From positions 48,463,501-48,527,500 of the forward strand of contig NC_068558.1 of the NCBI RefSeq assembly GCF_022201045.2: a stretch of 64,000 nucleotides of DNA. Direction: 5' to 3'. The position numbers and the translations under genes are program-made. Under the pieces are notes generated by a model. It did not search any database, had not been told where the DNA came from, and saw only the letters and a program-made list of their open reading frames with translations. Source of the stretch: Citrus sinensis. Taxonomy: Eukaryota; Streptophyta; Magnoliopsida; Sapindales; Rutaceae. Numbering within the stretch: position 1 is the first letter of the stretch; every line of letters starts with the position of its first letter. Positions 36,281-47,600 of the stretch are shown here, piece by piece.

Positions 36281-38242
36281 ATTCTTTAATTAATTAAATG
36301 TATTTTTTTAAAATTATTCTTATTTTATAATGAGGATAATTATGCTGTGAGATAAGTGGTGCGGTTATTCACCAAATCTCCTAAATCATGTGTGGTGCTT
36401 GGACACACCGCTTGCAAATTTGCTTCATCAGTACAACTTTTTACAACACAAATAAGCATGTGGAGCTAACGCATGCAAACCGCTTGCATTGATTGGCCAT
36501 TTATTTGTGTTAGGAAAGTGGCTTGAGAAACCAGCATTTCTACAGAACAAATCAGCTATGGCTAAGAGCAAATCAGCTTCAATTTAGCTCTCGTAAATGA
36601 TGTGGCAAGAATTACTTGCTTAGCCAAATCAATAAACCGCGCGACTGTTCTGTCTGTAATAGAACGTTTGAAATCAATTCAAAATTCTCTCTTTAGTTTT
36701 ATACATCCAGCTCCCTTACACATTACATTATTTACTTCAATTATCAAATTACTTCCTGTCAATACCACAACAAATTAATATTTCTATTTATATCTTTCCC
36801 CCTCTCGTTAGCTCTCTGTCTCAAGCATCATCATCAGTACCACCACTTATAGAATATAATGAATTTTTGTTGTTAGGTTTTATTCAATTCATCACCACTT
36901 ATAGAATATAATGAATTTTTGTTGTTAGGTTTTATTCAATTCATCACCACTTATAGAATATAATGAATTTTTGTTGTTAGGTTTTATTTCATTTTATAAA
37001 CAACTGATGAATTTTATTCTTATTGATTTTATGGATTTTGATGTGTGATGAATAAATTAAAAAAAAAAACATATTTTTGGTCACTAATATTTTTCACCTT
37101 TTGAAACTCATCATCATCAAAAGCCGAAAAAATAAAATTATGAAAATCTTTGGCTTCATTTTATTTTAATGTTTTTATTTTTTCCCTTTTATATGTTTTC
37201 TTTATTCTTTAATCTGACTTACAAATTGACTGATCACAATACCATAATTATTGAGTTTGGTTAATTAAAGAAGCAAAGAAGGTTAATCCAAAACTGGAAA
37301 GAAAAAAAATACAAGAGTACAATCCTTTATTTTCATAAACTATTAGTCTACTGAAGGTTGTAATCATAAAAAAACATGATAATCCAAGAGATTTTGAGGA
37401 AGAAAATGAAAGTTGTGATCATAAGAAAGACCTAATAATCCAAGAGATTTTGAGGAAGAGAGCGCAAGTGAGAGAACAAATTATTTTTAGTAAGAGTAGT
37501 TTACATAGAATTAATTATGAAGTAGGGGCTTCTAAGATATATAAAGAACGTTAAATATCACTACTCTTTTAAAAATTTGTTTTCCTTATAATTTTGGTAT
37601 TGGGCCAAAAATCATAATTTGTCTTCGGTTTAGAGTAGTGCTAACACCCTTTAATTATCCTCATAACACTTTTCCTTACGTATTATATTTTTGACCAATC
37701 ATTTAATTCTTGTTAAAATTCATTAACTATTTCTCTCTCTTATAACTCTCATAAAACCCACACATTCTCTATTATTTTAATTTTGGCTGCGAACTCTTTT
37801 AGTACATCAACATGTTATTTTTTGTTTGTGACTCCTCATCTATCTAATATTATTTTAAAACAATATTTTTTTTAATTTTTTCTTATATATTTAGTAATCT
37901 GACTTAAAAAATAATAATTTTTCTCATCCTTAAAGACTACTTTTAAACTAAAGTTTAAATATTTTTATTTTAATTTAGAGTTATCACCTATAAATATTAT
38001 TTTGTGTAGAGAGTAGAGAACTTAGAGGTAGGCATTGAATCGGTTTGATATAAAAATTTAGATTCGGTTAGATATAAGAGTTTTAAAAATTGTTAAGAAT
38101 TTTTAAAAAATAATGGAATTGGGGACGCAGTACAACGAGTCAATTTTATTAAGTGCTGGTGCAAAATTTAAATTTTTCAGGGAGGTTAAAACTTACCCAT
38201 TGCAAGTTCTTAAATATTGGACATGGGATGAGCATAGCATAT
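36281..38242. other. intergenic, AT-rich, with a 52-bp tandem triplication
   Basis: Besides the tandem repeat at 36841-36990 I see an imperfect direct repeat at about 37355-37456 (word aatccaagagattttgagga twice). No gene is supported. Confidence 0.4.
36841..36990. repeat. 52-bp tandem repeat, three near-identical copies
   Basis: Copies start at 36841, 36893 and 36945, unit beginning caccacttatagaatataat. The first two are identical and the third is identical until its end near 36988. The lack of differences points to a recent expansion or strong array turnover. Confidence 0.95.
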
Positions 38243-39061
38243 CAGCATATAGGGGTGAGCACGGTTCGGTTCGATTCGAAATTAAGTAGAACCGATTTAA
38301 ATCGGTTATTTTATAAAAAGAATAGAATAAGAACCGAACTAAAAAAGAACCGAACTCAAACGGTTCTTTTCGGTTCGGTTCGGTTTTTTCTGTTCTGGGC
38401 CTATTTTGAATTTTCAAATTTTTAGCCCATTGGACTTCATAAATGTAATAATTTTTTTCAACAAATTCATCCTAATTTCATTACAAATATTAACAATAAA
38501 TACAAAGTATTCAAAACACATTTTATCAATAATATCTTACTAACTATTAATAAATAATTAAATAAACAATCTATATAATAAGATGCTAGTTTAAAAAAAA
38601 ATAAAGAAAATTTACTGATAAGCAACATCAATCAATTATCATTTACTCCTCAGCTACTTGCTGTTGTTTTTGAGATTGCATTGGCCTAAAAAATTCTTCA
38701 AGAAATTGAAATTTACGAAATTTACGAAATTATTTTATATTTGATTTTAGGGTTTATTTTGGGAAATAAAAATTTACGAAATTGTAACACTAACATATAT
38801 ATATATATATACTCTGATTGTGTGTATGCAAGTTTATTTTAGCTATCTTACACAATCAGTTAAAAATTAACACATATTTAATTTAATAAAATTTAAAAAT
38901 AATTCGATTTTTCGGTTCAGTTAAATGAACCGAATACCGAACTGACATTTCGGTTTTTTTATAAATTGTACCGTTCGGTTTTTTTTTTTTAAAAAAATCG
39001 TACCAAATTAGAAAAAACCGTCGGTTCGATTCAGTTTTTTTACCCACCCCCAGCAGCATAC
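38243..39061. mobile_element. non-autonomous hAT-like element, about 800 bp
   Basis: The body is about 38251-39053. The left end aggggtgagcacggttcggt and right end cagtttttttacccaccccc are inverted in kind (GGGGTG...CACCCC). CGGTTCGGTT words in both orientations fill the subterminal 150 bp on each side. The flanks read cagcatat (38243-38250) and cagcatac (39054-39061), matching 7 of 8 bases, which fits the 8-bp duplication of hAT transposons. The interior is AT-rich and non-coding, so it would depend on another element's transposase. Reading frames at 38153-38425 arise from the repeats. Confidence 0.65.
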
Positions 39062-39092
39062 CCTCGCAACTTTTAGATAGGGTTCAAAATGT

Positions 39093-39177
39093 TGTCAGAA
39101 GTGGGATTTGAACCCACGCCCTCTTTCGAAGACCAGAACTTGAGTCTGGCGCCTTAGACCACTCGGCCATCCTGACA
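39093..39177 (-). tRNA. tRNA-Leu (anticodon CAA)
   Basis: An 85-nt tRNA gene without intron. On the minus strand the acceptor stem TGTCAGG pairs with TCTGACA (one G-T pair). The D arm contains GGCCGAGTGGTCTAAGGC. The anticodon stem CCAGA/TCTGG holds loop CTCAAGT, giving anticodon CAA. A long class II variable arm follows, and the T arm is GTGGG-TTCAAAT-CCCAC. CCA is not encoded, as expected for a nuclear gene. It lies about 240 bp upstream of the 59K gene, opposite strand. Confidence 0.97.
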
Positions 39178-39419
39178 TTGTTAGCTGTCAAGCATTTTCG
39201 TTATACAATTTCTTGTTCTCCTCTTGGAAACAGAGCAGGAATAACCACGGGGCCCTTAATGGTAATGAATTTGAAAAGTTTTCTTATTTTCACTCGATTC
39301 CCTGAACCTTCAAGTGATCGGAAGCTAAATCTGTATTAGGTAATCAACAAGAAATCGTGTATAATAGCGCCTTTTCTTTTTTAATAGGTTAACGTGACAA
39401 TTGTTTTGTCATAAACAAA

Positions 39420-42400
39420 ATGAATACAATATCCTATCAATCGCCGCCGCCTCCTCGCTGGTTCCCTTTCTTACCGCCAGACCCGCCGAGGTCAAATGCT
39501 TTTTGGGAGACCAGAAACATTTGCAATCAGCTGAAAGAATTGCAACCAACTCTTACTCTCGCTAAAGCAATGTATGGATGCACTATTTGTACTTGTTTGT
39601 TTCTATTTTATGGTAATTTGTCTGTCTTGTTTTACAAATTAGTTTTAATCAAATTATGAACTTAAACAGGCAGAAAGAACTACAGATGTTGATGGTTATG
39701 AAAGATAATAAAGGGTCTGTGGAATCCGGCGACAATTGTTCAAGTGATCATTCTGTTTCTGGGTTTTCGAAATATTTAGAAGATAGGAGGATTGATTTGG
39801 AATCCCAAATAACCCTTTCGGTTGAAGCCGCAAACTATTTTATGGGAAAATTAAGAGTTCAACTGGAGCCTTTTAGGTTTGTTGCAGATGAAACAACTCC
39901 ATGGGAGGAAAAATCAGCTGCTATTAGATTGGCTAATAAAGCACGCAAGTCCAAACGAAATAAACTATGGAGGAAAAGAAAAAGGAAATGTGTTGCAGAA
40001 ATGCTCGCCAAGGTAGCCTTTTTTCTATTCTTGTTCTAACTAGTTGTGCTCTCTTCTTGACATATGATGATGAGTTCTTGTTTTGTCTGTTTTTAACTTC
40101 TGTTATTTTGAAATTTAGAAGCATGAACGATTCGAACAAGCTGATCGAGAAGCTGATGAGTGGAGGGCTAGGGAGATTGCCAAGGATATGGCGAAGCGGA
40201 AGGTAACATTATTGTCCATTGGATACTAAGAACTCCGAGAGGATTTTATGATTTTCTAAAATGGATGAAGCCTACCTATAAAAGTTTCAGTTTATCCCTG
40301 ACTTGAGATGGTGGTCATTGAGGAATCCTATATGAAATTTCCAGTGTAATGTTGGTTTGAACTTGTCAAAATCATCAAGCCATGCTAAATCACATTGAAA
40401 CTTGGAATCTTGGTATTTCCATTCGGTTTATGTCAGTCTCCAGTAGTTCATGGACTACCGAGATTAACCGCTTTTGCTCTTAATGAATAATTTTTTTCTT
40501 ATCCCGTTTCAGTCCTAACTGTGTGTTAATTTAGTAATCGAGCATGTGGCCTTTCAGGTTGAAAAGATGAATGAAATTGCGAAGCTCAAAGCTAGAGAGG
40601 AGAAAAAGAAACTAGAGTCTGAGGTAGGTAAAAGTTGATGGTATAAGTATGAAATTTAGTCTACATTCAATAACTATCTGCTTGTTTGCTACTTTTCTAT
40701 GCATCATTATCATAATTGGAAAGACTTATTTATTGTGCTTCGTTTTTTGTAAGTTTGACCTTCTGATCTGCATTAGATTAGTTCTTATGTTAGGTGTTTC
40801 TTTTTACTCTGTCCACTTGTATAGTCTTTATATGACAGACATCTCTTTTATACTAATCATCCTTGGAAAATATAATTGGTTATACTGCATAGCTGTGGTC
40901 TGCAAACTGGTCATTTAGCCTTTTCTTTCTGTTGCCCTTGAGATTTCCATTCATACGCATTGTTTTATATTTCAGCTCGAGCTGGTTTTAGTTGTGGAGA
41001 AGTTGCAAGAATTGCGGTCTATCAGGATCCGAAAATTGAAGAAACAAGGTGTGCTCAATAAAATTTTGTTATGCTTTTTGCACATTGTGCTTGTACCAGT
41101 GGTGAAGTTTGATTGAGCACACCACTGGTTCAATTTGCAAGTTTCTTTTGTTACAACTACTATTTATGATAACAGAAAGAACGATATGCTTTTTATGATG
41201 CACCCCTATCTTGCATCAGTTTAACAGTATAATTTTTCTGTCATAACTGCTTTTTATGATAACGAAGGAACAGCATAGTTCTTTTTCTTTTTGTAACTTA
41301 AGATTAAGCATATTTTACATACTAAAGTTAAACTTAACAATCATTGATCATTACAAAATGCCTGTGACAATTATTTAAACCGACAGGATAGAAACCACTG
41401 ATGGTTTTCTTGCCTATCAACTTTTCATCTCTGTGTTTTAAACCTTCCTTTTATTTCATTTGAATATAATATGCGCCCATTTTGACTACTTGTGGGAATG
41501 GTGGCTAGTTATGCTGGTACATTATTTCTGTGTGTGTGTGTGCATGTAAACAATGTATGGTGTCTGTTTTCATGAATAAATCTTGGTGGTTGTAAAATTA
41601 TACAGGTCATTTTCTGCCGGAGGAGGATGACAAATTTCTTGAAAGAGTTCGAGCTGCCGTTGAGGAAGAAGAGCGCCAAGCTTTGGCAGCAGCAGATACA
41701 GATGCTGCTAGGGATGCCATTGCAACTGCAGAGGAATCTCGAAAAGCCATTCAGAATTCTGAACCCTTGTTAAAAGATGGAAGCTGTATTGATGATGTAA
41801 TTAAGGAAAACAAGGACGGAGTATCTGAGAGCAAATACCTAAGGGAGACAAGTGATAATGCTGACAAAGGATCTGTGAGGCCTGGTTATGCCGGGGTGTA
41901 TGATCATGTGTCAAACTTACCGATGGAATTCTATCACTACTATCACGGCAGCAATACTGACGTTGGCACGCTTATTGGGGTACTGTCAGCTATTTTCTTT
42001 CAAATCTGCCCTCGTAGGTGCTGTTTGCAGGCAATATGCTGCTTGCCACAAATTTGGAAGCCATTTTTTTTCAATTCTGTGAGCCAGAGAGGCGCTAGTT
42101 TAATTGACTGAGCCTCAAATGGCCTTATGTTAGCTGACACATGCATATACCATAGGATTGTTATGATGATCAGGAGCACATGGCCCTAAGCTCATGTTAC
42201 ACTTTTCTTGCAGGTTCGAAGAACATGGGATGCATATATCAGACCAGGAGGAAGGTAAGACGTTAAGTCTTTTTCTGCTTTCGCATTGAAATATCATTTT
42301 TGTATGCATGAAATAGGCTACAGGCAACTTGCAAGTTTTGTAAAATTTACTTGTTTTGTCTAATTCTGTTCTGTGCTACTTAACTTGGTTGCAGTCGCAT

Positions 42401-42473
42401 TCCTGGGCATTGGGTTCAGCCGCCGCCACCATCAGATGAGATATGGGCATCTTACTTAGTGATGCCTAAATGA
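39420..42473 (+). CDS. U11/U12-59K: U11/U12 snRNP 59 kDa protein, 8 exons, 403 aa
   Basis: A component of the U11/U12 di-snRNP of the minor (U12) spliceosome, homologous to human PDCD7/59K. Exons: 39420-39571, 39670-40012, 40119-40202, 40558-40623, 40976-41048, 41606-41979, 42214-42254, 42395-42473; total 1212 nt. The N-terminus is proline-rich (SPPPPRWFPFLPPDPPRS, residues 8-25). Residues about 80-135 form a helical region. A very basic stretch (KARKSKRNKLWRKRKRK, about 141-157) leads into a long charged coiled coil (about 160-240). The C-terminus holds the family signatures MEFYHYYHGSNTDVGTLIGVRRTWDAYI (given here in outline) and PGHWVQPPPPSDEIWASYL. All eight introns' borders are ordinary GT-AG (U2 type), so the gene does not appear to depend on its own product. 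The function is inferred from family membership. Confidence 0.92.
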
Positions 42474-44618
42474 TGCCTAACTGTCAGTCTGTCATCAATT
42501 GGAGTCGCCTTCTGCTTGTGTACTTGGGATGGTATTACTGATGTCAGACTTAATCTTACATGGTTCTAAACGTTACATTGCTGTACAGAAATGTAACTGG
42601 GGTCTAGTAAAATCATATTTACACTTGATTTCTTAGATCAGTGCATATGTCATCATCTCAGTTGTGGTAAGCAGAGGAAGCTCGATTCCCATAATCCCAT
42701 TGGTTTCAACAGTTCACTGGCCTTTAGATTGAAATGTTCTTCTGGCCTTTGTCCAAAAGTAAAAAAGAGAAATGTTCTTCTGGCCCAGCCATACACTAAT
42801 GACTGATCGTAGCTGCCTAAACAATATTATTGGAATAAAATATTTTTATTTGTTATTTTTTTCAATTATGTCTATCTTATTCTAATTAAATTGGAGGTGA
42901 CATTTTATTAAACTTTCAAGTTTCAACTTTTGTATTGATTTAATTTCATAATTTTTGTTAATTTTCCAAACTTATCTAATCAAACTAGATTTTTTCTTTT
43001 TCCGTTTGCCATAATTTAAAATTTTAAATGTATTAATTTAGTTTTATTTAAATTATTTATTTATTTATATCTTTTTTAATTTTAAATAGTAAAAATTTTT
43101 AATCTTCAACCAATCCTCAAAGAATGCAATTAAATATCAAGAACAACAAGAGAATGACGTGAGAATTTCCTCTTCTCTCTCTGTTGTCAATTTTTTTTTT
43201 CACTTCCTCTCCCACCACATGCTTCATTCTCTCGTTTTTCTTAATACTTAGTATTTTCCGTCCTCAAAATCTAATTCGCCAACGCCGCTAGTATAGATGT
43301 CCGTATTGCCACATTATATGCCAGCATTGTTACCGTTACGTGTTTCTTTTCCCTTTCGGTTATGATTGATTGATGTAATTTATTAAGTGGCTTCTTATAA
43401 TTTGCAAATTAAAAAAACAATAATTAAGCCAAAATAAGGTGGTGAAACAAGCGTTAAGAAAAAAAGAACAAAAACATGTAGCCGAGGGTTCCGGATGCTC
43501 CAAAAATTGAGAAGTTGAGGGCATCCTACTGTTCGGCGAATCAATCTGCGAAGGGTTTGTCTGCATTGTTAGAGAGATCTCATTTTCAGAGTTATCACCT
43601 CCCCGCTGGGCCCTTCGCTTGCGGAAAGTAAAATTAACTAGACATTTACAAGCCCTCAAATTATAAGAAAGATTGTGCGAAAATCGGATCCGACAATGAA
43701 CCGAACCCAAAAGAACGTCTAAAATAGACTTCGGATTCGGACGATCGACTTTCGGTACCAATATCCGAAGGCAAACTTGGATGAAAGTGCATTCATTAAG
43801 CACTCCCTCCATAGGTCCCTTCGTTTTTCCGAACAATAGCAAAAGTTTCAATATAACTCTAGGTTTACGAGAAGTGTACACGATGCTCAGCGAATACGAA
43901 CCAAGATAAAGAGGCTCACGTTTAGGGATGGATGATGATCCATACTCACGAATGTACTCTTTTCTATAATCTTCATCGCATCTACTTCTGTAAAGAGACA
44001 AATAAATGGAAAAGCAAAACGGAGGAAAATATAAACAACATTAAAAAAAAAAAAGAACCCAAGAAACCCTACCAATTTCAATCACACAAATGATGCGCAC
44101 AGCTTGCGTCCTTATATAGTGGAGGTGTTGAACATCCCGGTGTCCTAGACCGTTGGATGAATTCTGGGTGATAATTGGGCCTCTCGGTTGCAGGCTCACA
44201 AGTCCAAAAACCCAAGAAAGGGAATAAAAAAAAGAACCACATATTTTATAATAAATTGGGGTAAAACAAAGAGAACCGACCCGAGCCGGAATACCGGACC
44301 ATACGTATATGTCAGCGTAAAATATCGGCTTACTTAACAATTGAAGTTGTAACGGGCCATTATTGATGTACCTTACCCGCTTCAGAATCCAAAAAGGTTG
44401 ATCTCATTCTCTCACTAATGTGTTGTAAAACCCAGTACTGTAATTACCTTTAATTAATAATTACAAGAAAACAAATCGTTTGCTGTTTCAATCTCAGATC
44501 TATACCTATAAAACCTTCACCGACAAGTTTTTTCCGCCAAAAGTAATAAATCTCGAAGGTATATTTAAATCTAAAATTCTTTGAATCTCTCTCTTTCAAT
44601 TTGGATTCGGATTGAAGA
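42474..44618. other. intergenic between 59K and golgin genes, with an unexplained ORF
   Basis: 42474-42850 is the 3' UTR and downstream side of the 59K gene. 42830-43130 is AT-rich. 43360-44340 is clearly richer in GC and holds a 213-codon minus-strand frame (separate entry). 44400-44618 is the promoter and leader of the golgin gene. Confidence 0.45.
43360..44001 (-). CDS. unrecognised 213-codon ORF
   Basis: The longest frame in this intergenic space that I cannot explain. It starts MSLYRSRCDEDYRKEYIREY and stays open for 213 codons in DNA of ordinary composition, where chance frames elsewhere in the window rarely exceed 100. The first 120 residues have a coding-like mix (charged and hydrophobic residues alternating). 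The last 60 are dominated by Phe, Asn and Ser and may be run-on. No family, signal or catalytic motif is recognised. Options are a lineage-specific gene, a decayed gene fragment, an organelle-DNA insertion, or a chance frame. Confidence 0.3.
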   Translation of the reverse strand: MSLYRSRCDEDYRKEYIREYGSSSIPKREPLYLGSYSLSIVYTSRKPRVILKLLLLFGKTKGPMEGVLNECTFIQVCLRILVPKVDRPNPKSILDVLLGSVHCRIRFSHNLSYNLRACKCLVNFTFRKRRAQRGGDNSENEISLTMQTNPSQIDSPNSRMPSTSQFLEHPEPSATCFCSFFLNACFTTLFWLNYCFFNLQIIRSHLINYINQS

Positions 44619-47600
44619 ATGAGGGGCACCCTTGCAAATTATAAGGAAAACCTAAACAAGATCGCACTTGATGTGCACTACGACGACGATGGGGAAGAGC
44701 TCAAGATCTACGATTCACGCAATGTAGACGACATGTCGGTCTCTGATCGTAGGGATTCTCACAGTTTTGCCAATTCAAAGTCCGTTTCATGGTCTCCGGT
44801 ATCAAATGGTTTCGAATCACCGCATGATCCTGAGGTATGATTAAAATTTATGCCCTAATTTGTTACAACGAGGTTATGTTTGTGTTTTTGATTTCTGTGG
44901 TCGTGAATCCTTGAAATTTTGAATGTTTTGTAAATTTCTTAGCTGCTCTTTTTTTTTTTTTTCAATTCTTGTAGATTGAACGGTATAAAGCGGAAATTAA
45001 GAGGCTTCAAGAATCCGAGGCGGAAATTAAAGCATTATCAGTTAATTATGCGGCCTTGTTAAAGGAGAAAGAGGTACTCTGCTGATCCTTTTCTTGTTTT
45101 CTGTTTCAACTTAGTAGTACATTACATCCAAGAATGTTGAAAAACATTAACAAGTGACCAAATTTTTTAAGGCTGTAGTTATTTCCTTTTTTATAATGTG
45201 TGGAAGTGAAAGTGTTCATTTGATAAATAACACTCTAACAAATGGCTAGTTAAAAAGCATATCATCTAATCTTTTGGATATATCAGTCTACATCTTTGGC
45301 ATTATCTTACATGAGGTCATGGTTATGCACTGTAAACCATTGATTAGGTTGACCAACTATTCTGCTTATTAGTTTTTTGGGGAGCTGAATTCTTTTAAAT
45401 AAAGAGTATTCTTCCCTACTTTAGCTTTTAACTATACCTCCACTATTTGTTCTGTCTGTCCGTCTTGCCTTTTCTATTTGAAGATTACTAAGCTGGTTCT
45501 GAAACTAACATAGATTCCATGCATAAAGAAGAAAGTTCTTCTGCTTGATTTCTTAGTAATACCTTTTTTCCCCCCTTCTGATCAGTCAGTAGCTTTAATT
45601 TCGGGGTCTTTGATTACTGAAATTTTGATTTCCCTGATACCATTCTCCTTCCTCCCATAATTGTCATTTGCAGGAACAGATTTCCAGATTGAATGGAGAA
45701 TATGGCTTGTTGAAGCAAAATCTGGATGCAACGAATGCTGCTCTGAATGCATTTAGAAATGGAAATTCGAAAGCATCAAGTAACGGCATTAACATTCCCA
45801 AGGTAGTTGCTCAGATCTCATTTAAACTTCATCATGTCAGAATTTTAATGTTATTTTTGTGTTTTTATGTTTTGCCGTAATTCTTAATTTTATGTTTTTC
45901 TGTAGTTCTTATTCTGCTTTGTTTAGGTCATAATTTGCTTGAATTTGAAATGTTTACTTGAATGTGCTTGTTAATATGCTTTGGTCACATTTATCAAGTG
46001 TACCACTTCTGATGTTATTTTGCACTGCAGTTATCTTGCACAAATTATGATTCACAGATTAGTATGGCTACACTCTGTAATGCATCGTGGCACATGATTA
46101 TTGGGCCATGGTATATGACCTTCTGTTGCCGTTGCTTCATTATTAATTTGCTGGCTATATACTTTGGCCTCCAATTAGTTCAGTTCTTTAGGAACCTAGG
46201 GATAAACAAATTCAGAGACCTAAAGGGCACATAACTTTTGAAGTTTTCTATTGTTCTAGGATTTCTGATATGATGTCTCAGAATCCTATATACGCTTAAG
46301 GGAGTAGGTTTTCTTAGTTTTTATATTAAGCTATTGTGAGAATCTTAGTGAAAGCTAGTTGGCAAAAAGTTTCAAAGGTGCATATGAAAATTTAATGGTT
46401 GGCGTGGATGGCCTCCCAGTCAGAACCCAATGACTTCAGCACATTTTTTAACCTCAATTTATTGTTTAATCCATTACGTAATATGTTTACTGAAATACTA
46501 AGTTATTGTGTTTTATCATCAGATGAACTTTATGCTAAAGATGATTAATTTCCTTTTTTCTTTGATAATCGATTATTTTGGTTGTTGTTTTGTGTATGTT
46601 GTCTGCTTTTAAATATGATTTTCCTGTTGCAGAGTTCAAACATCGTGCTATCTTTTTGTAATTAGAAAAAATAGCTTTTTTATAAGCTCTTGAATATATC
46701 CTGAAAAAGTTTAATTTGTATAGGGTAGTGGTGATCTATCACCAAGTAGACAGCATAAACTTACAGCTCAAGTAAAAAACCGCCACGCCGGGCATCAATT
46801 GCAGAATGGTTTCTCTAAACAAGATGGAGTGAGCAATGGGTCACATGCTTTACAAACTGAAGTTGTACAAAGTAGTAAGATGCAAGGGAAAGAAAAGGTA
46901 ATGGCATTTTGGTTTTCGCTTACCTTAGAGGAGAATATTTTTGTTAAATCCTATGCCTCACCTGCTTCATATTTTAGGTTTTGATCTTGATATGAATGTT
47001 CCTGAAAATTTATTAATTGGGTTAATGCTTGTTTAGTCCGTATATTTTAACTTAAGCGTCCATTTAGTCCACATATTTAAAAAAAAAAATCGCAAGACAC
47101 CCCTATTGTTAAAGTATTACACTCCTACCTGTACTTTTCTTTCTTTTTACAATAATATCTTTGCAACATATTCTTGGGGATGTTGATAAAAAGAAAAAAA
47201 AATGATAATTTCTCAAATTAACCTTAAAAGTAACATAAAAATTTACACAATCTCTTTATATTATTATTTTACTTTTAGGATTAATTTGGTAAATTAATTT
47301 TTTTTATAAAATAAGTATTAGTAACGTTGCTGTAAGGATATTAAGTATTACTTTAAGATGGCTAATATTAACTTATTTATAAATAATTATTAGTAAGATT
47401 ATTGCACAAGTAGAAAAAATACTAGTTTTTCACACTGATATTTATTGTTAATTTACTAATAAATAATTACCAGTTAATTTGCTAATTGACTTTTTTTATA
47501 GCTAAATTAATTAATGTCAAGTATATTGTTGGAAGGTATTATTTTAAAAGAAAATAAAAAGAATGGTAACATTTTTTAATTGTAGGGGTATTTTGAGGTA

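Noticed and set aside
36841-36990. CRISPR-like array
   Set aside because: Copies are directly adjacent without spacers, in plant nuclear DNA; it is an ordinary tandem repeat.
38153-38425. Overlapping frames on both strands rich in Arg, Thr, Asn and Phe
   Set aside because: They are produced by CGGTTC/GAACCG repeats at the end of a transposon.
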